In this document: in pieces, positions 54,946 to 63,905 of the stretch
Position numbering within the stretch: position 1 is the stretch's first letter
Layout: every line of letters starts with the position of its first letter
Origin: Ruegeria arenilitoris
GTDB taxonomy: Bacteria > Pseudomonadota > Alphaproteobacteria > Rhodobacterales > Rhodobacteraceae
Direction of reading: 5' to 3'
Length of the DNA stretch: 64,000 nt
NCBI RefSeq assembly: GCF_013035425.1
Contig: NZ_WQHX01000001.1
Location: 558,001 to 622,000, forward strand
The notes under the pieces: model-generated
Told to the model about the DNA's origin: nothing
Databases searched by the model: none
The model's input: the letters and a program-made list of their open reading frames with translations, nothing else
Position numbers and translations under genes: made by a program

Positions 54946-56064
54946 CCAGACAGCTTTCAATGCTGGTACACCGGCGCGTATCCGAAACCGGATCAAATCG
55001 GCACGCAGCCCAGGTCTCAACTCTCCACGATCTTTCAATCCGGCGGCTTGCGCAGGTGCCTGCGTCACTGTTCTGATTCCGCGGGCTAAACCGCCCCAGA
55101 TATCCCCCAGTTGTACCGCCGAAAGCAACAGTGAGGAAGGCACGTAATCCGAAGACATTATGTCCAAATAACCAAGTTCAGCGAGATCCTGCGCAGCAAC
55201 GTTCCCGGAATGAGATCCACCGCGAATGATGTTCGGCGCACCCATCATGACCTTGATGCCATGATCATGGCAGGCCCGTGCCGCTTCAATGGTTGTCGGG
55301 AACTCGGCAAGACGAATACCGTGGCCTGCGGATACTTTGACCTGTTCCTCGGTCGTATCGTCATGACTGGCTAAAACGGCCCCAAAGCGGCGCGCGGCTT
55401 TGACGGTTTCAATTTCATGTTGGTCGCCGTGCCGATCACGTAATGTTTTTAGGTGCGATACATGCTGGATGAATGTATCGTCATCCATCGCGTATTTGCC
55501 CTTCATGTAGGCTTCCAGCTTACCAATATCCCGAAACTGCCGCTGTCCCGGAGTATGGTCCATTATCGACACAAGACCAACGCGGTCATCTGGGCCAAAT
55601 TCATCCAACTCATCAACTAGGGTTTCCGAGCACACTTCGGCGCGCAGATGCAGGAAATGGCTGATCTTCAACGCATCTGCCTCTCGCAGCTGCCACAGCT
55701 CCTGTGACAGGCCCCGCGCGTATTTCAGATACCTGCGGGCACCTGAGGGGATGGATCCAACCCGCATTGCATCGAAAACTGTCGTGATCCCTGTGCTCGC
55801 TAATTCCGAATCGTGCGCGATTATTGCCGCGGCATGCGGCCAATCGACTTGTGGCCGAGGTTGGATATGACGTTCCAGGTTATCCGTGTGCAGCTCTACC
55901 AAACCAGGACTGATGTAATCACCTTCGCAGTCTATTCCGCCCTTTGGTATCGCAGATCCGGTTGCGATGTCGGTTATGGTTTCACCAACGACTCGAACGC
56001 TGCCGGTAATGGTCTCGTCGGTCAATACAACCGACGCATTGGCAAGGATCAATTCTTCTGTCAT
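54922..56064 (-). CDS. phnM: Alpha-D-ribose 1-methylphosphonate 5-triphosphate diphosphatase PhnM
   Basis: This 380-residue amidohydrolase-fold enzyme releases pyrophosphate from the nucleoside-derived C-P lyase intermediate. The metal-site segment is LVELHTDNLERH, and the DAMRVGSIPSGARRY and DHTPGQRQF segments are specific to PhnM. It is separated from phnN by a gene on the opposite strand, so it needs its own promoter, probably in the 52-base gap shared with that gene, or read-through. Confidence 0.95.
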   Translation of the reverse strand: MTEELILANASVVLTDETITGSVRVVGETITDIATGSAIPKGGIDCEGDYISPGLVELHTDNLERHIQPRPQVDWPHAAAIIAHDSELASTGITTVFDAMRVGSIPSGARRYLKYARGLSQELWQLREADALKISHFLHLRAEVCSETLVDELDEFGPDDRVGLVSIMDHTPGQRQFRDIGKLEAYMKGKYAMDDDTFIQHVSHLKTLRDRHGDQHEIETVKAARRFGAVLASHDDTTEEQVKVSAGHGIRLAEFPTTIEAARACHDHGIKVMMGAPNIIRGGSHSGNVAAQDLAELGYLDIMSSDYVPSSLLLSAVQLGDIWGGLARGIRTVTQAPAQAAGLKDRGELRPGLRADLIRFRIRAGVPALKAVWSRGQRVA

Positions 56065-56116
56065 CTGAACTTCACAATGTTTGAGCTAAGGAACGGCCAC
56101 GCAATAGGAGGCCAAT

Positions 56117-56800
56117 GTGACATTCACGCGATACGCTATCTATTTTTCGCCACCAACGGATGCTCCGTGGGCGCAGTTCGCGACCAGCTGGCTGGGTTGG
56201 GACATGGCGCGCGGCGTCGAAGTCACGCATCCGGTCGCAGAGGGCATCGATGTCTCTGCTGTCACGGACGTTCCGCGAAAGTACGGTCTTCATGCGACGA
56301 TGAAACCACCCTTCCACCTGCGCCAAGGGCAAACACTTTCGGAATTGCAAAGTGCGTGTGAGGTTCTGGCGAGCCGCCTGACCCCGATCAGGCTGGACGG
56401 CCTCGAAGTTGCCCGCCTTGGTCGATTTGTTGCCTTGCGTCCGATCGGCGATTTGAGCGAACTGAACAATTTGGCTGCAGCATGCGTCCAAGAGCTTGAC
56501 GAGTTTCGCCATCCACCTTCTGCCAGCGAACTGGATCGACGCCGCGCTGCCGGCTTGACCCCCAAACAGGATCAAAACCTGTTGAAGTGGGGATATCCTT
56601 ACGTCTTGGACGAGTTTCGATTTCACATCACCCTTAGCGGCAAGCTGGACAAGTCGATACTGCAAATCGTAAAAACGACACTGGACCGCGATCTGGCGCC
56701 GATGTTGCCGGTGCCATTTCAGATCAATGACCTGACATTGGTTGGTGAAGCAGAAGACGGGCGCTTTCATTTGATTCACCGTTACGCTCTCACCGACTGA
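56117..56800 (+). CDS. DUF1045 2H phosphoesterase of phosphonate metabolism
   Basis: This 227-residue protein carries the two HxT motifs of 2H phosphoesterases, His59-Ala-Thr61 (GLHATMKPP) and His170-Ile-Thr172 (FHITLSG), one per half. DUF1045 proteins are recurrent partners of phn operons. The GTG start has AGGAGG at good spacing. It lies on the strand opposite to the phn genes between phnM and phnN and overlaps the end of phnN by 19 bases. With no phnP in sight, it may open the ribosyl cyclic phosphate. That role is inferred. Confidence 0.88.
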   Translation: MTFTRYAIYFSPPTDAPWAQFATSWLGWDMARGVEVTHPVAEGIDVSAVTDVPRKYGLHATMKPPFHLRQGQTLSELQSACEVLASRLTPIRLDGLEVARLGRFVALRPIGDLSELNNLAAACVQELDEFRHPPSASELDRRRAAGLTPKQDQNLLKWGYPYVLDEFRFHITLSGKLDKSILQIVKTTLDRDLAPMLPVPFQINDLTLVGEAEDGRFHLIHRYALTD

Positions 56801-57330
56801 AGGCGGTCCAAGATTTTGTCCACTGTTTCGACGAGAGTTCCTGAATTGTCGACGACAAAAACTTGTTTCAACCCCTGGGGTAATGGTGCTTTGGCCTGCC
56901 GCAGTCGCCGCTTTTGTTCTTCGTTGCTTTCCCGTCCTCGCCTCAAAAGCCGTTGCGCCAGTACTTCGGCATCCGCAGTCAATGAAATTACGATCAGATT
57001 GCCGAACGTTTGCTGTGCTTCTAACAATACCGAACGGGAAAGATTGACCAAAACAGCGTCACTGTTTTGCCGCTGCGCTTCGACGTCTTTGGGTATGCCA
57101 TAGCTCAAGCCGTGGGCCACCCAATTCAAAGCGAATACACCGTCCAAAACCATTTGTGCGAATGCCTCGGGTGAAACCCGATCAAAGTCTTCGCCTTCCT
57201 CTCCTTCGGGCCGTGTAATTACTCGCCTTACGCGCCGATATCCAAGGAAACGGGTCTCTAAAGCTTCAATTACGCTGTCCTTGCCCACCCCAGAGGGACC
57301 CACAATCGCGATTACAGGTGCCAGACTCAT
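56782..57330 (-). CDS. phnN: Ribose 1,5-bisphosphokinase PhnN
   Basis: This 182-residue kinase has the P-loop GPSGVGKDS at residues 8-16 and the guanylate-kinase-like lid region VITRPEGEEGEDFDRVSPEAF. It makes PRPP from ribose 1,5-bisphosphate at the end of the C-P lyase pathway. The ATG at 57330 overlaps the phnL stop by four bases. Confidence 0.94.
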   Translation of the reverse strand: MSLAPVIAIVGPSGVGKDSVIEALETRFLGYRRVRRVITRPEGEEGEDFDRVSPEAFAQMVLDGVFALNWVAHGLSYGIPKDVEAQRQNSDAVLVNLSRSVLLEAQQTFGNLIVISLTADAEVLAQRLLRRGRESNEEQKRRLRQAKAPLPQGLKQVFVVDNSGTLVETVDKILDRLQSVRA

Positions 57331-58010
57331 GCAACCATCTCCGGTGTGAATTCCGAGACATTGACCTCTCGGTCGCATACTGTTTCGCGGGCTTCAATGT
57401 CATGGAATATTCCAACAATGGCAGCTCCTCGTGCTTTTGCCTCTTTGATCAGTGTCAGAACTGTTTCGCGGTTCTTTACATCCAAGCTTGCCGTTGGTTC
57501 GTCCAACAACATCGCCGGGTAGTCGTGAGCAAATCCCCGAGCGATATTCACACGTTGCTGTTCACCACCTGAGAAGGTCGTCGGACTGAGCGGCCAAAGC
57601 CGATCAGGAATACTAAGCCGGGTTAGCAAACTCGCAGCCTTTTCAAGAGCCTTTTGCTTATCACTGCCTGTGGCAAGCAATGGTTCAGCCACAACCTCAA
57701 GTGTCGGCACCCTTGGAACAACGCGAAGGAATTGACTGACATAGCCCAGCGTTTCACGCCTTAACTTTAGAATTTCGCGCGGTTCAGCCTTTGCCACATC
57801 CAACCCGGCGACCAAGACCTGTCCCAACCCGGCCAGATAGTTTCCGTAGATCACCCGCATCAAAGTGGATTTACCCGCGCCCGAGGCCCCGGTTAACGCA
57901 ACACATTCACCCGGCTCTACTTTCAGCGAAGCACGCTCCATTACCGGGATCGTTACACTGCCCTGATTATGCAGCGTAAAACTCTTACTTACGTTTTTGA
58001 GTTCAATCAT
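57327..58010 (-). CDS. phnL: C-P lyase ATP-binding subunit PhnL
   Basis: This 227-residue ABC-type ATPase has Walker A GASGAGKST, signature FSGGEQQR and Walker B MLLDEPTASLD. It has no membrane partner; in E. coli PhnL works with the C-P lyase complex. The GNYLAGLGQV segment after Walker A is PhnL-like. It follows phnK by 11 bases. Confidence 0.95.
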   Translation of the reverse strand: MIELKNVSKSFTLHNQGSVTIPVMERASLKVEPGECVALTGASGAGKSTLMRVIYGNYLAGLGQVLVAGLDVAKAEPREILKLRRETLGYVSQFLRVVPRVPTLEVVAEPLLATGSDKQKALEKAASLLTRLSIPDRLWPLSPTTFSGGEQQRVNIARGFAHDYPAMLLDEPTASLDVKNRETVLTLIKEAKARGAAIVGIFHDIEARETVCDREVNVSEFTPEMVA

Positions 58011-58021
58011 TGTTGGCCACC

Positions 58022-58792
58022 TCAGACCTGCAAAACGCTCGAGACGAGTAGCTGTGTGTAGGCATGCTGCGGATCGTCCAGTACCTGATCAGTCAGCCCG
58101 GCCTCGACCACGTGGCCATCCTTCATCACCATCAATCTGTCTGCCAGCAGTCGCACAACGGCCAGATCATGGGTGACGATGATGGCGCTCAGCCCCATCT
58201 CACGCACCAGTCCGCGCAACAGATCCAGCAGCCTCGCCTGAACCGAAACATCCAGCCCACCTGTTGGTTCGTCCATGAACACCAATCGGGGTCCGGTCAC
58301 TAGGTTTCGCGCAATCTGCAATCGCTGTTGCATACCGCCAGAGAAAGAAGTTGGGCGATCATCTAAACGGGTTTCATCAATTTCGACCCGGCCCAACCAG
58401 TCAATTGCTTTGGTGCGGATATTACCGTAGTGGCGCTCGCCGACTGCCATAAGCCGCTCACCGATATTGCCTCCGGCGCTTACCGACATGCGCAACCCAT
58501 CGCGCGCATGTTGATGCACAAATGCCCAGTCGGTCCGCCCCAGCATCCGGCGTTCAGGTTCGGACATGGTAACTGTGTCCATCGGGCCATCGGTTTTTGT
58601 ATCAAAGACCACCTGCCCTGCATCAGGTTCCAGATGGCCTGCCAAGCAGTTCAGCAACGTCGACTTGCCCGAACCGCTCTCGCCTACAATGCCCATAACC
58701 TCGCCCGGGTAGAGGTCAAAACTCACTTCAGCGCATCCGATCCGGGTTCCATAACGCTTCTCGATGCCTTTCACCTGCAACAGGGGGGTCAC
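58022..58792 (-). CDS. phnK: C-P lyase ATP-binding subunit PhnK
   Basis: This 256-residue ABC-type ATPase has Walker A GESGSGKST, FSGGMQQR and LVFMDEPTGGLD. PhnK docks on the PhnGHIJ core in the E. coli complex. The FVHQHARDGLRMSVSAGGNIGERL segment is typical of PhnK. It overlaps phnJ by four bases. Confidence 0.95.
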   Translation of the reverse strand: MTPLLQVKGIEKRYGTRIGCAEVSFDLYPGEVMGIVGESGSGKSTLLNCLAGHLEPDAGQVVFDTKTDGPMDTVTMSEPERRMLGRTDWAFVHQHARDGLRMSVSAGGNIGERLMAVGERHYGNIRTKAIDWLGRVEIDETRLDDRPTSFSGGMQQRLQIARNLVTGPRLVFMDEPTGGLDVSVQARLLDLLRGLVREMGLSAIIVTHDLAVVRLLADRLMVMKDGHVVEAGLTDQVLDDPQHAYTQLLVSSVLQV

Positions 58793-59649
58793 GCCGCGTC
58801 CTCCTTAGCTAATCGGCCTGCGTGACCCGCCTCACGCCGGGACCGGCAATAATCTGTGTCCGAGCAGACAAACATGCGGTTGCCTGCATCATCTGTAATT
58901 ACCTCGTCCAGATAACTGTTCTCCGCACCGCACAAATCACATGGATGATCAGCCTTGGTCGCTTCGAACGGATAGTCCTCAAAGTCTAGACTGACGGCTT
59001 TGGTATGCGGCGGCACAGCGTAAATTCGTTGTTCACGCCCGGCACCAAAAAGCTGTATCGCGTCCATTTCCAACTTGGGATTATCGAATTTTGGGATAGG
59101 CGATGGATCCATCACATACCGTTCCGACACCTTTACCGGGTAAGCGTAAGAGGTCGAAATAGCGCCGTGCTGGCTGATATCCTCATATAATTTCACATGC
59201 ATCAGCCCGTATTCCTCTAGGCTGTGCATCTTGCGCGTCTCGGTCTCTCGGGGCTCTAGAAAACGCAAAGGTTCAGGGATCGGCACCTGGTAAACAAGAA
59301 TCTGATCTTCTCGCAAAGCCGCTTCCGGAATTCGATGACGGGTTTGAATGATCGTTGCTTTTTCCGTCTCTTCGGTCGTTTCGACACCGGCTGTTTTTTC
59401 AAAAAACTTGCGGATTGATACCGCATTCGTCGTGTCATCAGCGCCCTGATCGATAACCTTTAAAGTGTCATCCGGGGTGAGCGTCGCGGCCGAGACTTGC
59501 ACGCCTCCTGTGCCCCAGCCATAGGGCATCGGCATCTCTCGACTGGCAAAAGGCACCTGATAACCCGGTACTGCCAAACCTTTGAGGATCGCGCGACGTA
59601 TCATGCGCTTGGTCTGCTCATCTAAGTATGCAAAATTGTACTCGCTCAT
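58789..59649 (-). CDS. phnJ: C-P lyase catalytic subunit PhnJ
   Basis: This 286-residue radical-SAM enzyme cleaves the carbon-phosphorus bond. The four cysteines (237, 240, 262 and 268) have exactly the spacing of the E. coli Cys241/244/266/272 set, so both the cluster ligands and the thiyl cysteine are present. MPYGWGTGGVQVSAATL is also diagnostic. It overlaps the HAD gene upstream and phnK downstream by four bases each. Confidence 0.97.
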   Translation of the reverse strand: MSEYNFAYLDEQTKRMIRRAILKGLAVPGYQVPFASREMPMPYGWGTGGVQVSAATLTPDDTLKVIDQGADDTTNAVSIRKFFEKTAGVETTEETEKATIIQTRHRIPEAALREDQILVYQVPIPEPLRFLEPRETETRKMHSLEEYGLMHVKLYEDISQHGAISTSYAYPVKVSERYVMDPSPIPKFDNPKLEMDAIQLFGAGREQRIYAVPPHTKAVSLDFEDYPFEATKADHPCDLCGAENSYLDEVITDDAGNRMFVCSDTDYCRSRREAGHAGRLAKEDAA

Positions 59650-60242
59650 AGGAAACCTCTTTCGATCAACGCGATCTCCAACGCCTTCGGTGTTGTGAAA
59701 TGGATGCCATCCATGCCGACGGCACGAGCGCCTTCGACATTGTGCAACCCATCATCGACAAAGGTGCAGTCCTCAGGGGCAATTCCTGCCCTTTCGCAAA
59801 GCAGCTGGAAAATTCGCGCGTCTGGCTTCATGACGCCTTCTTGTCCGGAAACAATGACGGTACCGAACACCTCAGCCAATCGTGGATGAACCTTCAATCC
59901 CTCGGGCCAAGTCTCCGCTGACCAGTTGGTTATAGCATGAACTGGCGTTCCCACCTCTTTGAGCCGGCCCAAAAGGTCCCATGTTCCTTGTATCGGATTT
60001 TCAACAGTTCGCGTGTATAGCGCGACGTATTCAGCGAACAGGTTACTGTCCTGCGGATCGTCTATTTCCTGTGCCAGATCGACAAAGCTTTCCCCGTTGT
60101 CTCCACGTGCATTGAGGACCTTGAAATCAGTCCTTTCAAGGAATGCACGCGCAGCATCTTCTGAACCAAGGATCTCGGTCCATGCCAAATGCGGTTGCCA
60201 ATCTATCAAAACACCGCCGATATCGAAGACGACTGCCCTCAT
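59646..60242 (-). CDS. HAD-family phosphatase inserted between phnI and phnJ
   Basis: This 198-residue HAD-IA hydrolase has FDIGGVLIDW (nucleophile Asp7), ITNWSAETWP, the Lys in GVMKPDARIFQLL and FVDDGLHNVEGA. It resembles YihX-type glucose-1-phosphate phosphatases. It overlaps phnI before it and phnJ after it by four bases each, so it is made in step with the core lyase subunits. The E. coli phn operon has no such gene. A role in dephosphorylating a ribose phosphate is inferred. Confidence 0.92.
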   Translation of the reverse strand: MRAVVFDIGGVLIDWQPHLAWTEILGSEDAARAFLERTDFKVLNARGDNGESFVDLAQEIDDPQDSNLFAEYVALYTRTVENPIQGTWDLLGRLKEVGTPVHAITNWSAETWPEGLKVHPRLAEVFGTVIVSGQEGVMKPDARIFQLLCERAGIAPEDCTFVDDGLHNVEGARAVGMDGIHFTTPKALEIALIERGFL

Positions 60243-61330
60243 TCTGCCGCCTCCTTCATTGTAACCCGTTCTTCAGCCTCTCGGCGCAGTTTGCGCACCA
60301 GTTCCAGTTCAGATTGAAAATCAACGTAATGCGGGAGTTTGATGTGCTCTAGAAAGCCGGTCGCCTGAATATTGTCCGCATGGCTAAGCACAAACTCCTC
60401 GTCCTGCGCAGGAGCGCCCATATTGTCCTCGCCTAGTTCTTTCCAACGCAAGGCGCGGTCCACCAGAGCCATTGCAATAGATTTTCTCTCTGATTGCCCG
60501 AATACCAGCCCATAGCCCCGCGTGAATTGGGGAGGTTCCGTTTTTGAGCCTTTGAACTGATTTACCGTCTCGCATTCAGTCAGTTCGATTTCCCCAATAT
60601 CAATTGCAAATCCAAGTTCGGGAATGTCCATCTGGACCTCGACCTTGCCGATCCGCAACTCACCGACAAACGCATGGTTGCGTGCGTAACCGCGCTGGGT
60701 CGAATAGGCCATACCCAGCACAAACCCCTCATCCCCGCGCGTCAAGGATTGCAAACGAAGCGGACGGTTTGACGGAAACTCCATTGGCTCGCGTGTCAGG
60801 TCACCGGGTGTAGCATCGCTTGGCGGTTCGTCCTGAATGATACCTTCGCCCGTCAGAAACTCGGTAATATGCGGCGTTGGATTTGTTCTAGGTAAGGCCT
60901 CTGGCGCCGAAGCAACCTCGCCCTCAGCTGCCAGTTTGAAGTCCAACAATCGGTGCGTATAGTCGAATGTTGGGCCAAGAACCTGCCCACCTGGGGCGTC
61001 CTTGAATGTTGCCGATATTCGTCGGTCACAAGCCATCTTACCGGTCTCTACCGGAACTGAGTATCCAAAGCGCGGCAGCGTCGTGCGATAGGCGCGGATC
61101 AGAAAGATCGCTTCTATCAAATCACCCCGAGCCTGCTTGATTGCTAATGCTGCGAGATCAGGGTCAAACAGTGATCCCTCGGCCATAACTCGATTGACGG
61201 CCAGGCTAAGTTGCTCGCGTATCTGTGCCAGACTCAGCTCAGCTACATCGATCGCCCCGCGCCTTTCTTCGGCCAACCAGGCATGGGCATTTTCGATGGC
61301 TTTCTCGCCACCTTTTACGGCAACATACAT
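60239..61330 (-). CDS. phnI: C-P lyase core subunit PhnI
   Basis: This 363-residue protein matches PhnI, which transfers the phosphonate to ribose at the adenine-bearing carbon of ATP, acting with PhnG, PhnH and PhnL. Start MYVAVKGGEKAIENAHAWLA and the RAYRTTLPRFGYS and FGQSERKSIAMALVDRAL segments are characteristic. It begins four bases after phnH. Confidence 0.96.
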   Translation of the reverse strand: MYVAVKGGEKAIENAHAWLAEERRGAIDVAELSLAQIREQLSLAVNRVMAEGSLFDPDLAALAIKQARGDLIEAIFLIRAYRTTLPRFGYSVPVETGKMACDRRISATFKDAPGGQVLGPTFDYTHRLLDFKLAAEGEVASAPEALPRTNPTPHITEFLTGEGIIQDEPPSDATPGDLTREPMEFPSNRPLRLQSLTRGDEGFVLGMAYSTQRGYARNHAFVGELRIGKVEVQMDIPELGFAIDIGEIELTECETVNQFKGSKTEPPQFTRGYGLVFGQSERKSIAMALVDRALRWKELGEDNMGAPAQDEEFVLSHADNIQATGFLEHIKLPHYVDFQSELELVRKLRREAEERVTMKEAAE

Positions 61331-61333
61331 TGT

Positions 61334-61909
61334 CTAATCCCCCGCCCCAATCTGTGTGCTTCGCGGCAGCGCCGCGATCTTATCTTTGCTGGTAAAGAAA
61401 AAGTCGCATCCAAGTGGGTAAAGCCGAGCATTATCCTGCAGCACCCCGACGTCCGGCAGTGAAAGGTGACTGGCTTGTTTGATGCCAGGTCCACGCAGAG
61501 TGCTTCCTTGCGGAAGCAATTCGTCGCATTCCACTATCAGTGTCGCCGATCGATCAGGGTATTCCGGAGTTCCAATCCGGTATGAACCTAAGGGCATCAA
61601 CTCATCCCAAGTTCCCACCGCAAAATCCGCTTCTGCCGCTGAGGTGATCGGGGCACCCGTATGAAAAACAAGCCAATTCCGAACTTCCGACGTGTTTATT
61701 CGGCCTGCTAAGTGAACTGATGTTTCCTGATCGCAAAGCGTCAGCAGCAAAGTGCCTGTGGCGACCGACAACGGCCCAGGAGGCAAGACCCCCTTCAACT
61801 CCCGAATTTTTCCCGGGCGCGCCATGACGGTCATGGCGGCGCGAAACGCATGGGCGGCGTCGACCGGCGCGTTTTGAAATCCGCCAGAAAATTGTGCGTG
61901 TTGGGTCAT
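61334..61909 (-). CDS. phnH: C-P lyase core subunit PhnH
   Basis: This 191-residue protein has the PhnH pattern of AHAFRAAMTVMARPGKIREL and LLTLCDQETSVHL. PhnH is part of the PhnGHIJ core and resembles a PLP-transferase fold without cofactor. It overlaps phnG by four bases and precedes phnI by three. Confidence 0.95.
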   Translation of the reverse strand: MTQHAQFSGGFQNAPVDAAHAFRAAMTVMARPGKIRELKGVLPPGPLSVATGTLLLTLCDQETSVHLAGRINTSEVRNWLVFHTGAPITSAAEADFAVGTWDELMPLGSYRIGTPEYPDRSATLIVECDELLPQGSTLRGPGIKQASHLSLPDVGVLQDNARLYPLGCDFFFTSKDKIAALPRSTQIGAGD

Positions 61910-62367
61910 GTGTCTTCTCCACGCACCATCGTGAAAAACTCGACTTTGGTGGCAGCGGCCTTTGCTGCTCGGGCAGATTTAGTGTCATTCATTTGCCGCA
62001 TTAACGGATCGATCACCCGATCTTTCACCTGATCCGCCGATCCCGTTTGCATGAGAGCATCAACAAGCGCCGCTATTTCAGCTGCGGACTTCGATCGGCC
62101 CTGAACGTATCCATGACCAATCGGTCCGCTCTGCAACGCCAGCGAACATCGAGTGACCGTCATTTCACCTAGGTTGAACGGCGCACCCGTGCCTCCTGTG
62201 CGCCCTTGGATCATAACACCGCCCACCTCGGGTCTGCGCAGCCACTCAAACTTTGGGCTTAGCGCAGCTTTTGTCCAAGCATCCTCTAACGCATCGTGGG
62301 GCACGCGGGCCAAAAGCCCCATCCACGTACGACGCGCCTCTGCTGAAATATCCGAATTTTCCGCCAT
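61906..62367 (-). CDS. phnG: C-P lyase core subunit PhnG
   Basis: This 153-residue protein is the first gene of the C-P lyase operon. RRTWMGLLARVPHDALEDAW near the start and MTVTRCSLALQSGPIGHGYVQGR in the middle fit PhnG. I chose the ATG at 62367 with AGAGG six bases upstream over the frame start at 62406. The promoter and a candidate operator lie in the 103-base gap shared with the divergent phnF. Confidence 0.94.
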   Translation of the reverse strand: MAENSDISAEARRTWMGLLARVPHDALEDAWTKAALSPKFEWLRRPEVGGVMIQGRTGGTGAPFNLGEMTVTRCSLALQSGPIGHGYVQGRSKSAAEIAALVDALMQTGSADQVKDRVIDPLMRQMNDTKSARAAKAAATKVEFFTMVRGEDT

Positions 62368-62396
62368 CAAAGCCTCTTGGCCAGGTTGTCTGCCTA

Positions 62397-62412
62397 TACT
62401 ATACAACTAGAC
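62397..62412. promoter_or_regulatory. Candidate PhnF operator between phnG and phnF
   Basis: Two adjacent copies of the pattern NACTANAC occur: TACTATAC (62397-62404) and AACTAGAC (62405-62412). On the other strand they read GTATAGTA and GTCTAGTT, near the HutC-type GntR consensus GT-N-TA-N-AC. They overlap a TATAGT that could be the phnG -10 element, a fitting place for repression. No Pho box was seen. Confidence 0.45.
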
Positions 62413-62470
62413 AAATAATACAGTTGCGCTTTCGTGCGCGCAATCCTCTACCGTGTGAATTTTTGGTGAC

Positions 62471-63181
62471 ATGAAAAAAACGCCGATTTGGAAAAGCATC
62501 GCCCTGAATCTGACCTCTGACATTGCAGAGGGCCGTTACGGAACCGGAGACCGCCTGCCGACCGAAGCGCAATTAGCAGCCAAGCACGGGGTCAATCGAC
62601 ACACCGTAAGACGCGCGCTTTCGGATTTGGCCGAACAGGGATTGGTCCACCCTCGACGAGGTGCGGGAGTTTTTGTCGCCGCGCGACCCACGGACTACCC
62701 AATCGGAAAGCGCGTCCGGTATCACAAAAGTATTTCCGCTAGCGGCAAAATTCCCGGGAAAAAGATCCTTGCACTGACTACTCGAGCTGCTGACGAAACT
62801 GAAGCTGATGCACTGAATCTTACCGCTGGGGACGCGGTGCATGTATACGATGGGTTGTCCTTAGCCGATGGTCAACCAATCGCTATGTTTCAAAGCCTTT
62901 TTCCGGCAGAGCGCCTGCCCGGCATTCTGGATGCCCTAACACAGACGGGTTCAGTCACGCGCGCACTACAGCTCTGCGGCGTGGACGACTACACTCGAGT
63001 GTCGACGCGATTGACGGCCAGAGCAGCCAGCGCAACGCAAGGGTTACACCTGAAGTTACCCGAAGGCGCCCCGGTTCTTCATTCACTAGGCATCAACGCG
63101 GATTCCAGCGGACAACCAGTAGAGTTCGGCAAGACAGTTTTTGCTGGCGAGCGCGTGACGTTAACGCTGAGCGAGGAATGA
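62471..63181 (+). CDS. phnF: PhnF-like GntR/HutC-family repressor
   Basis: This 236-residue protein has a GntR helix-turn-helix (GDRLPTEAQLAAKHGVNRHTVRRAL) and a UTRA ligand domain (DAVHVYDGLSLADGQPIAM; VEFGKTVFAGERVTLTL). The position, divergent from phnG, and the family indicate PhnF, the usual local repressor of phosphonate operons. The signal molecule is not known from sequence. Confidence 0.92.
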   Translation: MKKTPIWKSIALNLTSDIAEGRYGTGDRLPTEAQLAAKHGVNRHTVRRALSDLAEQGLVHPRRGAGVFVAARPTDYPIGKRVRYHKSISASGKIPGKKILALTTRAADETEADALNLTAGDAVHVYDGLSLADGQPIAMFQSLFPAERLPGILDALTQTGSVTRALQLCGVDDYTRVSTRLTARAASATQGLHLKLPEGAPVLHSLGINADSSGQPVEFGKTVFAGERVTLTLSEE

Positions 63182-63290
63182 AGACAGGCAACGGCTGAGC
63201 ACTTCGATCATCATTGAGAAGGTAAAGCAAGGACTGAACCACAGGCTCGATTTAGACGAAAGCGCTAGTCTGATGATGTGTTTTGGGGCT

Positions 63291-63905
63291 TCATTCATAC
63301 TTTTCCAGAAATGCCTCGGCTTTCAGAGTTCGGAAATCCGATAAAGCTTCTCTAAGGCGGTCATGGCTCCAATCCCACCAAGCCAACGCTGTCATACGCT
63401 CGGAAATATCCATTGAAAAACGCCGACGTATAGGTTCGGCCGTGACGCCTGCAACGATTGTATATGGTGCTACGTCCTTGGTGACTATTGCTCCGGATGC
63501 GACAACTGCCCCGTGACCGATAGTGACTTCGGGCTTGATTATCGCAGCATGTCCGATCCAGGTGTCGTGCCCAATTTCGGTCCTTCGGCTCGCGCGGTAT
63601 TCAAACCACTCCGCATCATCTTCTGCATCGTCCCAATAGCTGGTCGACCGATAATGAAAGTGGTGCAACGAGGCCTTGTCCATGGGATGATCAGTTGCAC
63701 CTATTCGCGTGAAGCTGGCGATATTCGAGAACTTGCCAATCCTCGTATTCGCGATATCACAAGTTCGGTCACAGTACGAATAGTCCCCGAACTCCGAATT
63801 TACGACCCGTGTCCCGGCTCCGATTTCTACAAAAGCCCCAAAACTACTGTTGGAAATCTGGCAATCGGGATGGAGGAAAGGTTTGTCGGAACGGAGGCGT
63901 GTCAT
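63291..63905 (-). CDS. Hexapeptide-repeat acyltransferase of phosphonate metabolism
   Basis: This 204-residue left-handed beta-helix protein has hexad repeats (NTRIGKFSNIASFTRIG and GHDTWIGHAAIIKPEVTIGHGAVVASG) and a loop with the catalytic-type His in TDHPMDKASLHHF, as in xenobiotic acetyltransferases. It resembles the hexapeptide transferases that accompany phn operons. It might acetylate aminoalkylphosphonates or a pathway intermediate, as PhnO does in E. coli, though PhnO is an unrelated fold. It is convergent with phnF. Confidence 0.87.
   Translation of the reverse strand: MTRLRSDKPFLHPDCQISNSSFGAFVEIGAGTRVVNSEFGDYSYCDRTCDIANTRIGKFSNIASFTRIGATDHPMDKASLHHFHYRSTSYWDDAEDDAEWFEYRASRRTEIGHDTWIGHAAIIKPEVTIGHGAVVASGAIVTKDVAPYTIVAGVTAEPIRRRFSMDISERMTALAWWDWSHDRLREALSDFRTLKAEAFLEKYE

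Noticed and set aside
56072-56779. Long reverse-strand frame of 235 codons opposite the DUF1045 gene
   Set aside because: The plus-strand frame carries both HxT motifs and a good ribosome site; the reverse frame has no recognisable protein features.
62368-62470. Pho box for PhoB control of the phn operon
   Set aside because: No pair of CTGTCAT-like repeats could be found; the repeats present fit a GntR-type operator better.
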